64,000 nt of DNA from Paenibacillus hamazuiensis (GTDB lineage: Bacteria; Bacillota; Bacilli; Paenibacillales; NBRC-103111): assembly GCF_023276405.1 (NCBI RefSeq), contig NZ_JALRMO010000001.1, positions 7,479,501-7,543,500 on the forward strand, in the 5' to 3' direction. Shown one piece after another: positions 44,060 through 52,682 of this stretch; the first letter of the stretch is position 1, and every line of letters starts with the position of its first letter. Under the pieces are notes generated by a model. That model was not told the origin of the DNA and made no database searches. It was given only the letters and a program-made list of their open reading frames with translations. The position numbers and the translations under genes were made by a program.

Positions 44060-45605
44060 CAGCCTGTTGAAAAACCCAACAGGCTACTTTTTCGTTCAAT
44101 ATCTTTAACAAATTACCGCGTTAATATGTTATAATGTAAATATACTCTTAAGGCGGTGGATCCTATGCTTCGCTCTAATCCGAATGTCCAAAATGAATAT
44201 GAATTGGTGTGTATCGAGGAACTGGTTCATCCAGATCATCCTCTTCGTAAAGTACATAAGCATATCGACTTTTCCTTTATTCTCGACTTAGTCCGTCCTT
44301 ATTACTGCGAGGATAATGGACGTCCCTCGGCAGATCCCATCATGCTTTTCAAGATGCTATTGATCGGGTATCTTGACGGCATTCGCTCCGAACGACGGTT
44401 GGAAAGAGAGGTTTTCTCTAATAATGCTTATCGATGGTTTCTGGGGCTTGGGCTCAAGGATCGCGTGCCGGATCATAGCACCCTTAGCTACTTTCGTGAA
44501 CGTCTTCAAGAAGGCGATGTACTTCAACAAATCTTCGACCGGGTCGTTCTGCTTGCTATTCAACATCGTCTCGTTGCCGGTCGGGTACTTATCACCGACT
44601 CAACTCATCTTAAGGCCAATGCGAATAAACGAAAGTTTGTTCAAGAGGAAGTAACCAAGAGTACGAAGGCCTACATGGAAGAACTGGACGAAGCAATTCG
44701 TGCCGATCGCGAGGCTCATGGAAAAAAGCTTTAAAGCCACGAGAGGAGGTGGAAGAAACCAAACTAACGAAGGTAAGCACAACCGATCCGGAGAGCGGTT
44801 ATATGGTGCGGGACGGTAAGCCGGAAGGCTTTTTCTATCTCGATCATCGGACCGTCGACCACAAATACAACATCATCATGGATGTCCACGTCACTGCCGG
44901 CAATGTTCACGATTCTGTCCCTTACATAGAGCGTTTGGAACATATCATCAAGAAGTTTAAATTCGAAAAAACACTGGAAGCCGTCGCACTGGATGCAGGT
45001 TACTTCACGTCGCACATTTGCAAAAAGCTTCAAGACAAGAAAATATACGCGGTCATCGGAGGTAGAGCCTTTACCCCAGTTAAAGGATTAATGGCTAAGT
45101 GGCGATTTAAGTATGATGCGGAGAACAATGTGTATATATGTCCACAAAAACACGAATTGAAATATACGACAACGGATCGCGAAGGCTACAGACAGTATAA
45201 GTCGGATCCGAATCATTGTGCGAACTGCCCCATGCTCAAAGAATGTACCCGGTCCCGGAATCACCAAAAAGTCATCACCAGGCATGTATGGCAGGATAGT
45301 AAAGAGTGGGTAAAACAAAACGGTAGAAGCAAGTCCGGCAAATATCTCTACCGCTTACGATACCAGACGATTGAGCGAAGCTTCGCGGATGCCAAAGAGC
45401 TCCATGGGCTTCGCTACTGCCGGTTCCGCGGCCGAAACAAAGTGCAGCAGCAAGCATTACTGACTGCACTATGTCAAAACATTAAAAAGATCGCCAATAT
45501 CCTGGCTAAAAGGGCCGGATAAGAGGCGATCTTCTATTTTTAGGGCTAAATTCAAAAAATGATCCTACAAAAGCCCCGAAAAACCGGGGCTTTGTCAACA
45601 ATCTG
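44060..45605. mobile_element. IS1182-family insertion sequence
   Basis: About 1546 bp. The ends are imperfect inverted repeats: CAGCCTGTTGAAAAA at 44060 and the reverse complement of CAGATTGTTGACAAA ending at 45605. Just inside each end is a terminator-like hairpin (AGCCTGTTG/AACAGGCT and AAGCCCCG/CGGGGCTT). The element is flanked by 26-bp direct copies of a palindrome that itself looks like a terminator (T run after the right copy), in keeping with known IS1182-type insertion into palindromes. Confidence 0.88.
44156..45522 (+). CDS. IS1182-family transposase in two frames joined at a slippery heptamer
   Basis: The first frame (44156-44734, 192 codons) holds [48 protein letters not shown] and the first Asp in [15 protein letters not shown]. 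The second (44749-45522, and open upstream to 44728) holds [35 protein letters not shown] (second Asp), C-x2-C-type zinc positions around NCPMLKEC, and [25 protein letters not shown] with the catalytic Glu. At 44722-44728 lies A AAA AAG in the zero frame; a -1 slip there gives [14 protein letters not shown] and a continuous protein of about 455 residues. Either programmed frameshifting or a 1-bp loss. Confidence 0.85.
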
Positions 45606-45631
45606 AGTCCAAGTAGCAGTTTACTTGGACT
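45606..45631. repeat. Right copy of the 26-bp palindromic target
   Basis: Identical to 44034-44059 and followed by TTTTT, so the original site was probably a transcription terminator. Confidence 0.88.
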
Positions 45632-45768
45632 TTTTAAGACTTAATTTGAGTTAAGCGAACCTGCCACATCTCATTTTCGAACCATCAATATGACCGACTC
45701 CACATGACTCGAGTGAGGAATAACAATTAAAATAATGCAACTGATTTCTCGGCATCTTTGTTGTGTTC

Positions 45769-46539
45769 TCAAAGACTTGTAAGACCTATTCTAAATCCAA
45801 GGTCATCTATCTTGAAATTAGGCATGCTTTTCCTTCTAATGGTAGAACCGCAGTTGTTCTCTTCTTCAGCCCAACTGCCTCCCCGGAAAACCCTATAGTT
45901 GCCATATCGTTCGACATCATACAGGTCCCAGCACCACTCCCATACGTTTCCGATCATATCGTAAAGCCCCCATGGATTAGGAAGCAGCTTCCCCACTTGC
46001 TGAGCCGATCCATTGGAGTTTTCTCGATACCATGCGATCTTATCGATCGTTTCATACCGATATCCCTTGGTTCCCGCTTTGCTTGCATACTGCCATTCAG
46101 CATCGGTTAGCAATCGAAAGCCATTCGCTTTGTTATTATATGTAGTGTTCTCACTTTCAGTTGCGAGGCTGTAGCAATCAGTTCTTCCAAAAATTCTGGA
46201 CAGTTCGTTACAAAAAACGATTGAATCCAGCCACGAAACTTCCGTTATTGGCAGGTTACTCACGCTCGTTTCTACCTCTTCTTTATTCATGACGAAATGA
46301 TACAACCCCCGTGTTACCGGGTACTTCATGACATAGAGAGGTTCGATCGTTTCTGTCCACGTCATTACCTCTCTGTCGCTTCCTCTGCCAGGGTCTGATA
46401 ACGTGTAATCCGAACTTATCCATTTGTTTTTATTCCTATAATCGCGTAATTCAACGGTTCCGCCTGCTATTGGTACCATCATATCCATTAAATCTTCAAA
46501 AAAACGCTCCTTGTCGCTCCAGAGCTTTTCGACTGACAT
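45769..46539 (-). CDS. Formylglycine-generating-enzyme/sulfatase-modifying-factor family protein
   Basis: 256 residues from ATG 46539 (AAGGAG five bases before). FGE-sulfatase fold: IAGGTVELRDYR, YVMKYPVTRGLYHFVMN, ITEVSWLDSIVFCNELSR, FRLLTDAEWQYASKAG, WGLYDMIGNVWEWCWDLYD, YRVFRGGSWAEEENNCGSTIRRKS, DLGFRIG. True FGEs use a Cys pair near the RCAAR region; here only one Cys (NNCGS) is nearby, so cofactor-free or EgtB/PvdO-type chemistry, or no catalysis, is as likely as sulfatase activation. No sulfatase gene is nearby. It follows the SF0329 gene on the same strand and is probably co-transcribed. Confidence 0.85.
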   Translation of the reverse strand: MSVEKLWSDKERFFEDLMDMMVPIAGGTVELRDYRNKNKWISSDYTLSDPGRGSDREVMTWTETIEPLYVMKYPVTRGLYHFVMNKEEVETSVSNLPITEVSWLDSIVFCNELSRIFGRTDCYSLATESENTTYNNKANGFRLLTDAEWQYASKAGTKGYRYETIDKIAWYRENSNGSAQQVGKLLPNPWGLYDMIGNVWEWCWDLYDVERYGNYRVFRGGSWAEEENNCGSTIRRKSMPNFKIDDLGFRIGLTSL

Positions 46540-46571
46540 ATTGACTCCTTCCATACATTCGCCGCTCTGTA

Positions 46572-47156
46572 TCAGGGGCATACAGCGATTCTATAATCAA
46601 GCCGCAGCTCATAAAAATATTGCACGCTCGGGTGCTTTTGCTTCATCATCTGGCGCATGTTTAACAATCGCTTTTTCCCCACTCGTCTATCCACCAAAGC
46701 GAAAATATTCAACAAGATATCATGACTCTCTAAGCTTTGATCGATAGATGCAGCCAGAAACCGAGTTGCCGTAGCGACAAAACTGGATTTGCTTAATTCG
46801 GACTGCGCCAGCATTAGCAGCTTGGCATGTTCCGATCGTTTTCTGCTTCTTGCGATCACCTGAAGCCGTTCCTCCGGAATACTCCCCATGCCGCTTCTTC
46901 TGACGGCTTCTATCTCTTCATCACTTATGGAGACCTGGATGTTCGGATCATTTTTAATCTCTTGTTCCGTCTCGTACCATCTGATCGGTGTAGCGGCATC
47001 CATCATGTTGAGAATGTTCTTTTTATCAACTGTAAGATAACACTGTCCTACCTTGCCCGGTAAATACCGGTAGCTCGTTGAACGATATTCGACCGTTCCG
47101 ATTAACGCAGGACAAAGAAAACTTTCCAGTTGCTGCTTCAACTTACTCCAGGACAT
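46572..47156 (-). CDS. SF0329 family protein
   Basis: 194 residues opening MSWSKLKQQLESFLCPALIG TVEYRSTSYRYLPGK, the characteristic beginning of the uncharacterised SF0329 family; the rest is charged and mostly helical. No catalytic motif is visible. It sits 33 bases upstream of the FGE-like start, as an operon, and 49 bases downstream of the serine recombinase stop on the same strand. Confidence 0.75.
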   Translation of the reverse strand: MSWSKLKQQLESFLCPALIGTVEYRSTSYRYLPGKVGQCYLTVDKKNILNMMDAATPIRWYETEQEIKNDPNIQVSISDEEIEAVRRSGMGSIPEERLQVIARSRKRSEHAKLLMLAQSELSKSSFVATATRFLAASIDQSLESHDILLNIFALVDRRVGKKRLLNMRQMMKQKHPSVQYFYELRLDYRIAVCP

Positions 47157-47205
47157 GTATGCCTCCTATCTATGGCGAAATCTATGTGGTTCGATAAGCT
47201 ATTTC

Positions 47206-48936
47206 CTAACCAGCGACACACAGCACTCCACATGTGTTGTTCTCGGAATAGGAAGGCACTCTCCCCCTTTCACTTCGCAAGGACTTTTTTTGCTTATGCA
47301 TCTTGCTTTGGATGCTGTTATGAAAGCCGGTCTTATAGACGAAGGTCAGTCTGTACGGCTCGGGACTTTCCTGATTGGAGTTCTCCCCAATAATCACTTT
47401 ATCAACGATGCTTTCGAATACGTTTCGGTCGAATGCGGTCAGAACCTCATTTGTTTGAAGCACTTTGCGGAAATGCTCAAGCCGCTTTCCCAAATCAATT
47501 TCATCTTGTGCGGATTGCTCCAGTTGTTCCTTTTCTTCGAGCAGTTTAGTGAGCGAAGTATCGAGTTCCACATACTTCTGTTCGTAGGTAGCCCTGTCTA
47601 TTTTCTCATCCAGGCACAAATCAATCAGCCTGCAACGTTTTTGCTCCATGGCCTGAATCTCGCTGTTAATTTTGTTCAGTCGCTTTTGATTATTCTGGTC
47701 GCTAAACACCGATTCCATTCTTTTCATAAGCTCGTCCAGCACGTCCGAATTATTGCGGCACACCAATTTATACGATTCGACAAAAGCACCCTCAATCAGC
47801 TTTTCCTCCAAGGCTTTACTGTGAGGGCAGTATTTCTTCCCCTTTTTCGTGGCTGTCACGCACTGCCAAATCACCTTCTCGTGCGGGGTTCCGCTGTGCC
47901 AGTTCCGCCGCGAGAGATTGCTTCCGCAGAAAGCACATTCCAACTTGCTGCTGAAAGCAAATTTTCTGCTGTACTTGTCCCGCTTGCCTTTTGCGCCGCG
48001 GCGACGATTCTCGCCTCTTCGATGCAATATGTCCTGCGCCTTCTCAAATACTTCCTCGCTGACAATCGGCTCATGATGATTTTTGACATAAAACTGATCT
48101 TCCTCGCCGTAATTATCCAACCTTCTCTTGGAAATGGGATCGACGGTAAATGTCTTTCCTTGCAGCAAATCGCCTTTGTACTTCTCATTCTTTATGATAC
48201 CAAGAACGGTTGTGTCCTGCCATTCGCCCCTTCCGTACTTGGTCTTATGTCCCGCCTCAGTCAGTTCCTTGGCAATAACGTAAGCGCCGATCCCCGATGT
48301 ATATCGTTCAAAAATATAGCGGACGATTTCGGCTTCTTCTTGATTAACGGTGATCTGTTTCGTATTCACATCGTAATCATAGCCCAAACAACTTTGAAAG
48401 CCCACCAGTTCGCCGCGCTTCATTTTCATCTTCAAACCTTTTTTTACGTTGGCGGAGATGTTCTCCACTTCCTGCTGCGCTACGGAGCTTAAGATGACGA
48501 GCAACAATTCGCCGTCCATCGTCAGCGTATTGATATTCTCATCTTCAAAAAGTACGGCGATGTTCTTTTCCTTCAACATCCGGACGTATTTCAACGTGTC
48601 CAGCGTATTTCTTGCAAACCTGGAGATAGACTTGGTGATGATCATATCAATTTTCCCGTCCATACAATCGTTAATCATGCGCTGAAAATCCTCGCGCTTC
48701 GCTACCTGAGTACCGGTTATGGCTTCATCTGCATAAATATCAACCAGTACCCAGTCGCTTCGTTTGCTAACGAGATCGGTGTAATAGGCGACTTGCGACT
48801 TGTAGCTGCTCAATTGCTCCTCGGTGTCGGTACTTACGCGGGCATATGGGGCGACGCGAAGAACATCCGGTAACTTTCCGGCGTTGCGATCGGATATTTT
48901 CCTACTTGCTTTAATTACTTCTACTTCGAGAGCCAT
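47206..48936 (-). CDS. Large serine recombinase
   Basis: 576 residues from ATG 48936 (GGAGG eight bases before). Resolvase domain ~28-175: catalytic Ser35 in YARVSTD, then DEAITGTQVAKREDFQRMI and ITKSISRFARNTLDTL with the active-site arginines. Recombinase domain ~190-310 (CLGYDYDVNTKQI...YIFERYTSGIG). Zinc ribbon C-x2-C (LECAFCGSNL) with later C pair (WQC...KYC). Coiled coil ~430-500. These enzymes integrate and excise phages or conjugative/mobilisable elements at short att sites. The last ~20 residues (YSENNTCGVLCVAG) look non-homologous, suggesting the 3' end was changed by a recombination event. Confidence 0.92.
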   Translation of the reverse strand: MALEVEVIKASRKISDRNAGKLPDVLRVAPYARVSTDTEEQLSSYKSQVAYYTDLVSKRSDWVLVDIYADEAITGTQVAKREDFQRMINDCMDGKIDMIITKSISRFARNTLDTLKYVRMLKEKNIAVLFEDENINTLTMDGELLLVILSSVAQQEVENISANVKKGLKMKMKRGELVGFQSCLGYDYDVNTKQITVNQEEAEIVRYIFERYTSGIGAYVIAKELTEAGHKTKYGRGEWQDTTVLGIIKNEKYKGDLLQGKTFTVDPISKRRLDNYGEEDQFYVKNHHEPIVSEEVFEKAQDILHRRGENRRRGAKGKRDKYSRKFAFSSKLECAFCGSNLSRRNWHSGTPHEKVIWQCVTATKKGKKYCPHSKALEEKLIEGAFVESYKLVCRNNSDVLDELMKRMESVFSDQNNQKRLNKINSEIQAMEQKRCRLIDLCLDEKIDRATYEQKYVELDTSLTKLLEEKEQLEQSAQDEIDLGKRLEHFRKVLQTNEVLTAFDRNVFESIVDKVIIGENSNQESPEPYRLTFVYKTGFHNSIQSKMHKQKKSLRSERGRVPSYSENNTCGVLCVAG

Positions 48937-49007
48937 GATGTTGTCCTCCATTCTTATTTACTTGCCATCAGTTTAATAAGAGATGGGCGGACCGACAAAT
49001 GTGCGAA

Positions 49008-49154
49008 TCAAGAAGTAAGGTCCGAAATGATGCCGTAATCCCGCATCGTTTTGTTCTTTATCAAATGAAATTCGTTTTCGGTAATCAAAGATAATGCCAG
49101 CAATTGTTTTATCATAGCGATTTGCATACTGTACCGGACGAGTTTATGGTTCAT
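49008..49154 (-). CDS. SHOCT-like small protein upstream of the recombinase
   Basis: 48 residues (MNHKLVRYSMQIAMIKQLLA LSLITENEFHLIKNKTMRDYG...), start after GGGAGG. The pattern of a helix followed by LITENEFHLI and KTMRDYG resembles the short SHOCT domains (LI-x-x-x-EY/F-x-x-I...YG) often encoded just before large serine recombinases. It may help regulate or direct the recombinase; that is inference. Gap to the recombinase is 71 bases. Confidence 0.7.
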   Translation of the reverse strand: MNHKLVRYSMQIAMIKQLLALSLITENEFHLIKNKTMRDYGIISDLTS

Positions 49155-49176
49155 AGCTACCTCCCAATCATTTTTA

Positions 49177-49246
49177 AAAACAGAAAAGCAGAGATGCGCA
49201 ACAAAACAAAACCTTATACGCGCATCTCTGTCTCCGCCTCTGTTTT
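49177..49246. repeat. Nested inverted repeat next to the recombinase module
   Basis: Inner arms CAGAGATGCGC (49189-49199) and GCGCATCTCTG (49220-49230) are perfect 11-bp; outer arms AAAACAG (49177-49183) and CTGTTTT (49240-49246). It begins 23 bases upstream of the small gene. Candidate regulatory or recombination site. The remaining ~530 bases to 49780 hold no recognisable gene. Confidence 0.6.
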
Positions 49247-49779
49247 GGTTGCTTCTTTTACATTAACCTTATCCGGCGGACAGTGGTTAGCCGTCCTCAT
49301 AGGCTTCAAACCTCTTCCAGGATCGCTGCAAGCCGCCCCCATTGCGCTGAGCTGTGGCTGGACGGAAGTATCATTATCCCTCCGCATGGGTCTTCGCCAT
49401 AAATGGCACCACTATTTATTTATTGCATGGGCAAAATCGCTCGCAGTTTACCGCTTCTGATTTCAAGGCATGCAGAAATAAGAATCGGCAGACTGGTCGT
49501 GGCGCGCCTGCAATTTGGCTATCCTTCCAGGCCATGCGGGGAACGTACCGGATAAGATTGTATTCAGTTTTCAAGGAGCATTGAGGGGTTGAATAATGTC
49601 CCTCTAATATTCATTTCATTTTTAGGGTAAAATCGGAACTGCTTGCCCAAAAACTCCCCTCCGAGGCTTTCTTTTTTCGATACAATCAAATGCCTAATTA
49701 AATGTAATGAATTGAAGCTTTTGTTGATCGATTTGCGAAATATTATCACCGGCTCCTTATAACTCGTTCCAAATAAAGA

Positions 49780-49808
49780 TTGACTTGAACGGGAATTTCA
49801 ACTAATAT
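49780..49808 (+). promoter_or_regulatory. Promoter of the fluoride-responsive operon
   Basis: TTGACT (49780-49785), 17 bases, TAATAT (49803-49808), a sigma-A-like promoter directly before the riboswitch. Confidence 0.65.
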
Positions 49809-49823
49809 AAATTACATGTTCAT

Positions 49824-49909
49824 AAGGCGATGGAGTTCGCCATAAACCGCCGGTAACGGCTAATGACTCCTACCAGAATTCTTATTCTGGTAGGAGTTTG
49901 TCTTTTTAT
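49824..49909 (+). ncRNA. Fluoride riboswitch (crcB motif) with terminator
   Basis: The aptamer shows the conserved GGCGATGG-x-GTTCGCC stem-loop, ATAAACCGCC, and GGCTAATGACTCC, as in crcB-motif RNAs. ACTCCTACCAGAAT (49866-49879) pairs perfectly with ATTCTGGTAGGAGT (49884-49897) followed by a T run, a terminator that overlaps the aptamer's 3' strand; fluoride binding would prevent terminator formation and switch on the two crcB genes. Confidence 0.93.
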
Positions 49910-49936
49910 ATGAATAGTTGGAAAGGAGGGGTCGAT

Positions 49937-50335
49937 TTGATTTATGTGTATCTCGGTGTCGGCGGAACGCTCGGCGCTATTAGCCGCTATTCACTTGGCA
50001 TTTGGATAGGAGAACGTTTTGGACATGCATTTCCGGTTCACACGCTAACGATTAATTTATTGGGTTGTTTCTTGCTTTCTCTCTTCTATACGCTGACCAC
50101 GACAAGATTTTTGGTACATCCGCACTTCCGCTCTTCTTTCGGAACAGGATTTGTTGGGTCGTTCACTACGTTTTCGACCTTTAGTTATGACAATGTAACA
50201 TTGCTTCAATCAGCACATTATGGATTAGCATTGCTCTACATTGCAGCAAGCCTGCTCGGCGGTTACCTGTTCACAAGCTTAGGTATACGCCTGGGTAACT
50301 ATGAGAAAGGCAGAATCCAGCAGGAAAGTGAGTAA
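49937..50335 (+). CDS. crcB: Fluoride exporter subunit CrcB/FluC (first)
   Basis: 132 residues from TTG 49937 (GGAGG seven bases before). Four membrane helices with GGTLGAISRYSLGIWIGERFG, TLTINLLGCFLLSLFYT and FGTGFVGSFTTFSTFSYD, the phenylalanine box lining the fluoride pore. FluC channels are dual-topology dimers; adjacent gene pairs give heterodimers of opposite orientation. Controlled by the fluoride riboswitch just upstream. Confidence 0.95.
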   Translation: MIYVYLGVGGTLGAISRYSLGIWIGERFGHAFPVHTLTINLLGCFLLSLFYTLTTTRFLVHPHFRSSFGTGFVGSFTTFSTFSYDNVTLLQSAHYGLALLYIAASLLGGYLFTSLGIRLGNYEKGRIQQESE

Positions 50336-50341
50336 ACGTTA

Positions 50342-50701
50342 ATGGATATTTTATGGATAGGCATTGGTGGGTTTATTGGGGCGATTAGCCGATTTGCTGT
50401 CGTGGATGCGTTTAGTCGACGATCAATATCATCGATTCCTTTCGAAACGTTGACTGTAAACCTGGCAGGCTCCTTTTTACTCGACATTTTGTATGGGCTG
50501 ACTTTGAATTTACATCTTACCGCCCTTATAGGAACGGGCTTCTTAGGAGCCTTTACAACTTTTTCTACATTCCAGTACGAAATTGTACAGATCCGCCGAC
50601 TATATAAATGGCGCTCTATTGTCTCTTATGTGTCTATCAGTGTGATTTCTGGAATTGCTTTCTGCGCATTAGGTTATGTATTCGGGCATTTGTGGACCTA
50701 G
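50342..50701 (+). CDS. crcB: Fluoride exporter subunit CrcB/FluC (second)
   Basis: 119 residues, 6 bases after the first crcB. IGGFIGAISRFAVVDAFSRR, ETLTVNLAGSFLLDILYG and GTGFLGAFTTFSTFQYEIV are diagnostic. It probably pairs with the first subunit in antiparallel orientation. Same fluoride-controlled transcript. Confidence 0.95.
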   Translation: MDILWIGIGGFIGAISRFAVVDAFSRRSISSIPFETLTVNLAGSFLLDILYGLTLNLHLTALIGTGFLGAFTTFSTFQYEIVQIRRLYKWRSIVSYVSISVISGIAFCALGYVFGHLWT

Positions 50702-50725
50702 ACGAACATCAGGAGGATTGCCGCT

Positions 50726-50983
50726 ATGAATTATGCTGTGTTTCAATTCATTAACGATTTGTCAGGACATCTTGTTTGGCTCGATTCGATTATGGTTCTT
50801 GTAAGCAAATACGGTTTGGAGTTATTTGCTATATGGCTCGGATTCGTGTGGATACTTGGCGATGATCGAAGGGGACATATTGATGTGCAGTCGGGGTTCT
50901 CCGGGATACTGGCTTTGTTTCTGAATTATGTGATCGTTTGTAAGCCATTCGGTTCATTTACTGTTCCCTCACGCAGCGGATGA
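50726..50983 (+). pseudogene. Undecaprenyl-diphosphatase (BcrC-like) fragment, copy A
   Basis: FINDLSGHLVWLDSIMVLVSK YGLELFAIW is the N-terminus of a BcrC/YwoA-type PAP2 phosphatase. After FLNYVI a ~26-base deletion (present in copy B at 57982-58374) shifts the frame, and the gene ends at the junction with a CoA-disulfide-reductase-type fragment at 50984. The PAP2 catalytic motifs are lost. Confidence 0.85.
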
Positions 50984-51157
50984 GCCCGGCTGAACGAATT
51001 GATTCCCTCCAAGCCGCTCATGGTCTATTGCCAAGTCGATTATCGCGGCAACGTGGCTACTCGAATCTTAAGACAGCATGGGTTTGACGCAGCTAACCTG
51101 ACCGGCGGCTATAAATCCTTCGAGATCGCCTCCTTCCGCCCATCGGCATCGGAGTAA
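50984..51157 (+). pseudogene. C-terminal rhodanese-domain fragment of a CoA-disulfide-reductase-like protein
   Basis: ARLNELIPSKPLMVYCQVDY RGNVATRILRQHGFDAANLTGGYKSF is the end of the fused rhodanese domain of CoA-disulfide-reductase-type flavoproteins (active-site Cys in YCQVDYRG). The FAD domain is missing; an in-frame stop directly precedes the fragment. Confidence 0.75.
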
Positions 51158-51170
51158 AAAGTGAGGCTGA

Positions 51171-51207
51171 TGCAGAAAGAACCCTGCATGACAGAGTTCT
51201 TTCTGCA
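51171..51207. terminator. Strong hairpin at the end of the sulfur gene cluster
   Basis: TGCAGAAAGAAC (51171-51182) and GTTCTTTCTGCA (51196-51207) form a perfect 12-bp stem between the convergent fragment and the DUF302 gene. No long T run on either side. Confidence 0.6.
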
Positions 51208-51217
51208 TATTGACGTA

Positions 51218-51604
51218 TTATTTGCTTTTATCGACGCAAGCAATGAGTCGTTTCTCGATATCCGTTGCAATCGCCATGAGATTGTCGTTTTCCACGAGGC
51301 CGGTCAGGGCCGTAGGTTTTGGGAGGCCAATCCGGATTTTCCCCTTCTCCTCATAAACCGCGATCTTGCAAGGAAGGAAATAGCCGACTAAGGAATTTTC
51401 AGATAACACGCGTTTGGCTTCGACGGGGTTGCAGACCTCCAGGATGTGAAAAGTTTGGTTGAAATCCACTCCCTTCTCCTGAAGTTTAGCCTTCATATCC
51501 AACTGCCAAAGCACGCCGAACTTTTCTTCCTTTAGGGCTTCCGTCAATTTCTCAATGGCTTGTTCCGGCGTTTTCTCCGTTTCAACCGTGTAATGAAATG
51601 TCAT
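51218..51604 (-). CDS. DUF302 domain protein
   Basis: 128 residues from ATG 51604 (GGGAGG eight bases before). FHYTVETEKTPEQAIEKLTEALKEEKFGVLWQLDMKAKL, FHILEVCNPVEAKRVLSEN and LVGYFLPCKIAVYEEKGKIRIGLPKPT match DUF302, a small alpha/beta family common in sulfur and metal stress clusters without a proven function. Conserved CNP and LPCK cysteines are present. It overlaps the start region of the methyltransferase stop, the last gene of the cluster. Confidence 0.9.
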   Translation of the reverse strand: MTFHYTVETEKTPEQAIEKLTEALKEEKFGVLWQLDMKAKLQEKGVDFNQTFHILEVCNPVEAKRVLSENSLVGYFLPCKIAVYEEKGKIRIGLPKPTALTGLVENDNLMAIATDIEKRLIACVDKSK

Positions 51605-51621
51605 TTTAATGTCCTCCCTTG

Positions 51622-52164
51622 TCATGCTTTCCGGGCAATCACGGCATATTGGACATCTGTCGGCCTAATGACCTCCATAATCGAAAATCCATGCCGCTCC
51701 ATGGATTGTTTCAATGCATCCGCGCTGATGCGATGATGGAGAGGAGGCCCTTGGAGCGTCTCTTTCTTCTCCCATTCAAGACATAGACAAATACCGCCGG
51801 ATTTCAGGACGCGGTACATTTCTGCAACGGCCCGATCGACGGTTTCTGCTTCATGGAGCACAAGGGATGCGAGCACCCGATCCACAGATTCCTTTTCCAG
51901 CGGAATGTTCTCCAATTGTCCTTGAAGGGTCTGAATATGGTTCAGTTCTCGTTCTTCAGCCTTGCTGCGGATGATATCCAGCATTCGCGGTTCGATATCG
52001 AGTGCGAATACGATACCGCTCGTTCGCTCCGCCGCCGGAAGCGTAAAATAACCGGTGCCAGCCCCCAAGTCCAGAAGCGAAAAAGGATCACGTACATCGA
52101 GTTTATCAAGCAGCGACTCCGGAGGACTGGCTGCTCTGCGTTCAGGACTCTCCAATTTCGCCAT
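51622..52164 (-). CDS. Class I SAM-dependent methyltransferase
   Basis: 180 residues. SAM-binding motif LLDLGAGTGYFTLPAAER, acidic loop FALDIEPRMLDIIRSKA, motif II-like VDRVLASLVLHEAETVDRAVAEMYRVLKSGG, in the UbiE/Methyltransf_11 group. Substrate unknown. The N-terminus (MAKLESPERRAASPPESLL) has a truncated look: this family usually has a Pro-rich NPER segment there. Located between DUF302 and rhodanese genes on the same strand. Confidence 0.88.
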   Translation of the reverse strand: MAKLESPERRAASPPESLLDKLDVRDPFSLLDLGAGTGYFTLPAAERTSGIVFALDIEPRMLDIIRSKAEERELNHIQTLQGQLENIPLEKESVDRVLASLVLHEAETVDRAVAEMYRVLKSGGICLCLEWEKKETLQGPPLHHRISADALKQSMERHGFSIMEVIRPTDVQYAVIARKA

Positions 52165-52264
52165 ATGTTCAACCTTCGATCATGCAGGGTCTCTTCTCCT
52201 TAGCAGTTCCATCCGTACTCTCCAGATAATGATTACCAATACGATTAAGGATTAACCCTCCCGT

Positions 52265-52654
52265 TCATCGCTTCGATACCGGGCCTGTCCAAGCACTGAT
52301 ACCACCACGCAAGTGAGCCAGCCGGGTAAAACCGTTCTTCATCAGAATCCGCGCTGCACTTTTGCTTCTCATGCCGCTTCGGCAATAGAGCAACAGATCC
52401 CGATCCTTGGGGATTTCGCCAAGCCGGCGATTCAACTGGGACAAAGGGATATTCTTCGCCCCTTGGATATGTCCTCCCTTGAACTCTCCCGGTTCGCGAA
52501 CGTCAATAAGAACCGTTTGCTTGGACCCCTCAAGCTCTTGTTTGAAATTTGCCGCACTAAGCGTCTTTAGCCCTTTCGTCGGACCGAATCGGAAATAAAA
52601 GAATACGAGTACCAGAAAGACGAGAATGATATTTACCCAAATGTCACTGTTCAA
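52265..52654 (-). CDS. Membrane-anchored rhodanese-domain protein
   Basis: 129 residues: one membrane helix (~6-22) and a rhodanese domain ending in the active-site loop YCRSGMRSKSAARIL with the persulfide-carrying Cys. VLIDVREPGEFKGGHIQGAKNIPLSQL is the CH2A-like region. Probably carries sulfane sulfur at the inner membrane face. Adjacent to the inactive-looking rhodanese at 52683. Confidence 0.93.
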   Translation of the reverse strand: MNSDIWVNIILVFLVLVFFYFRFGPTKGLKTLSAANFKQELEGSKQTVLIDVREPGEFKGGHIQGAKNIPLSQLNRRLGEIPKDRDLLLYCRSGMRSKSAARILMKNGFTRLAHLRGGISAWTGPVSKR

Positions 52655-52682
52655 CTAAAAAGGCCTCCTTTCGCCTTGGCTT

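Noticed and set aside
47155-48492. 445-codon plus-strand frame
   Set aside because: Antisense to the serine recombinase; residue composition is that of a shadow frame.
49104-49460. 118-codon plus-strand frame
   Set aside because: Antisense to the small SHOCT-like gene and crosses the inverted repeat; no motif.
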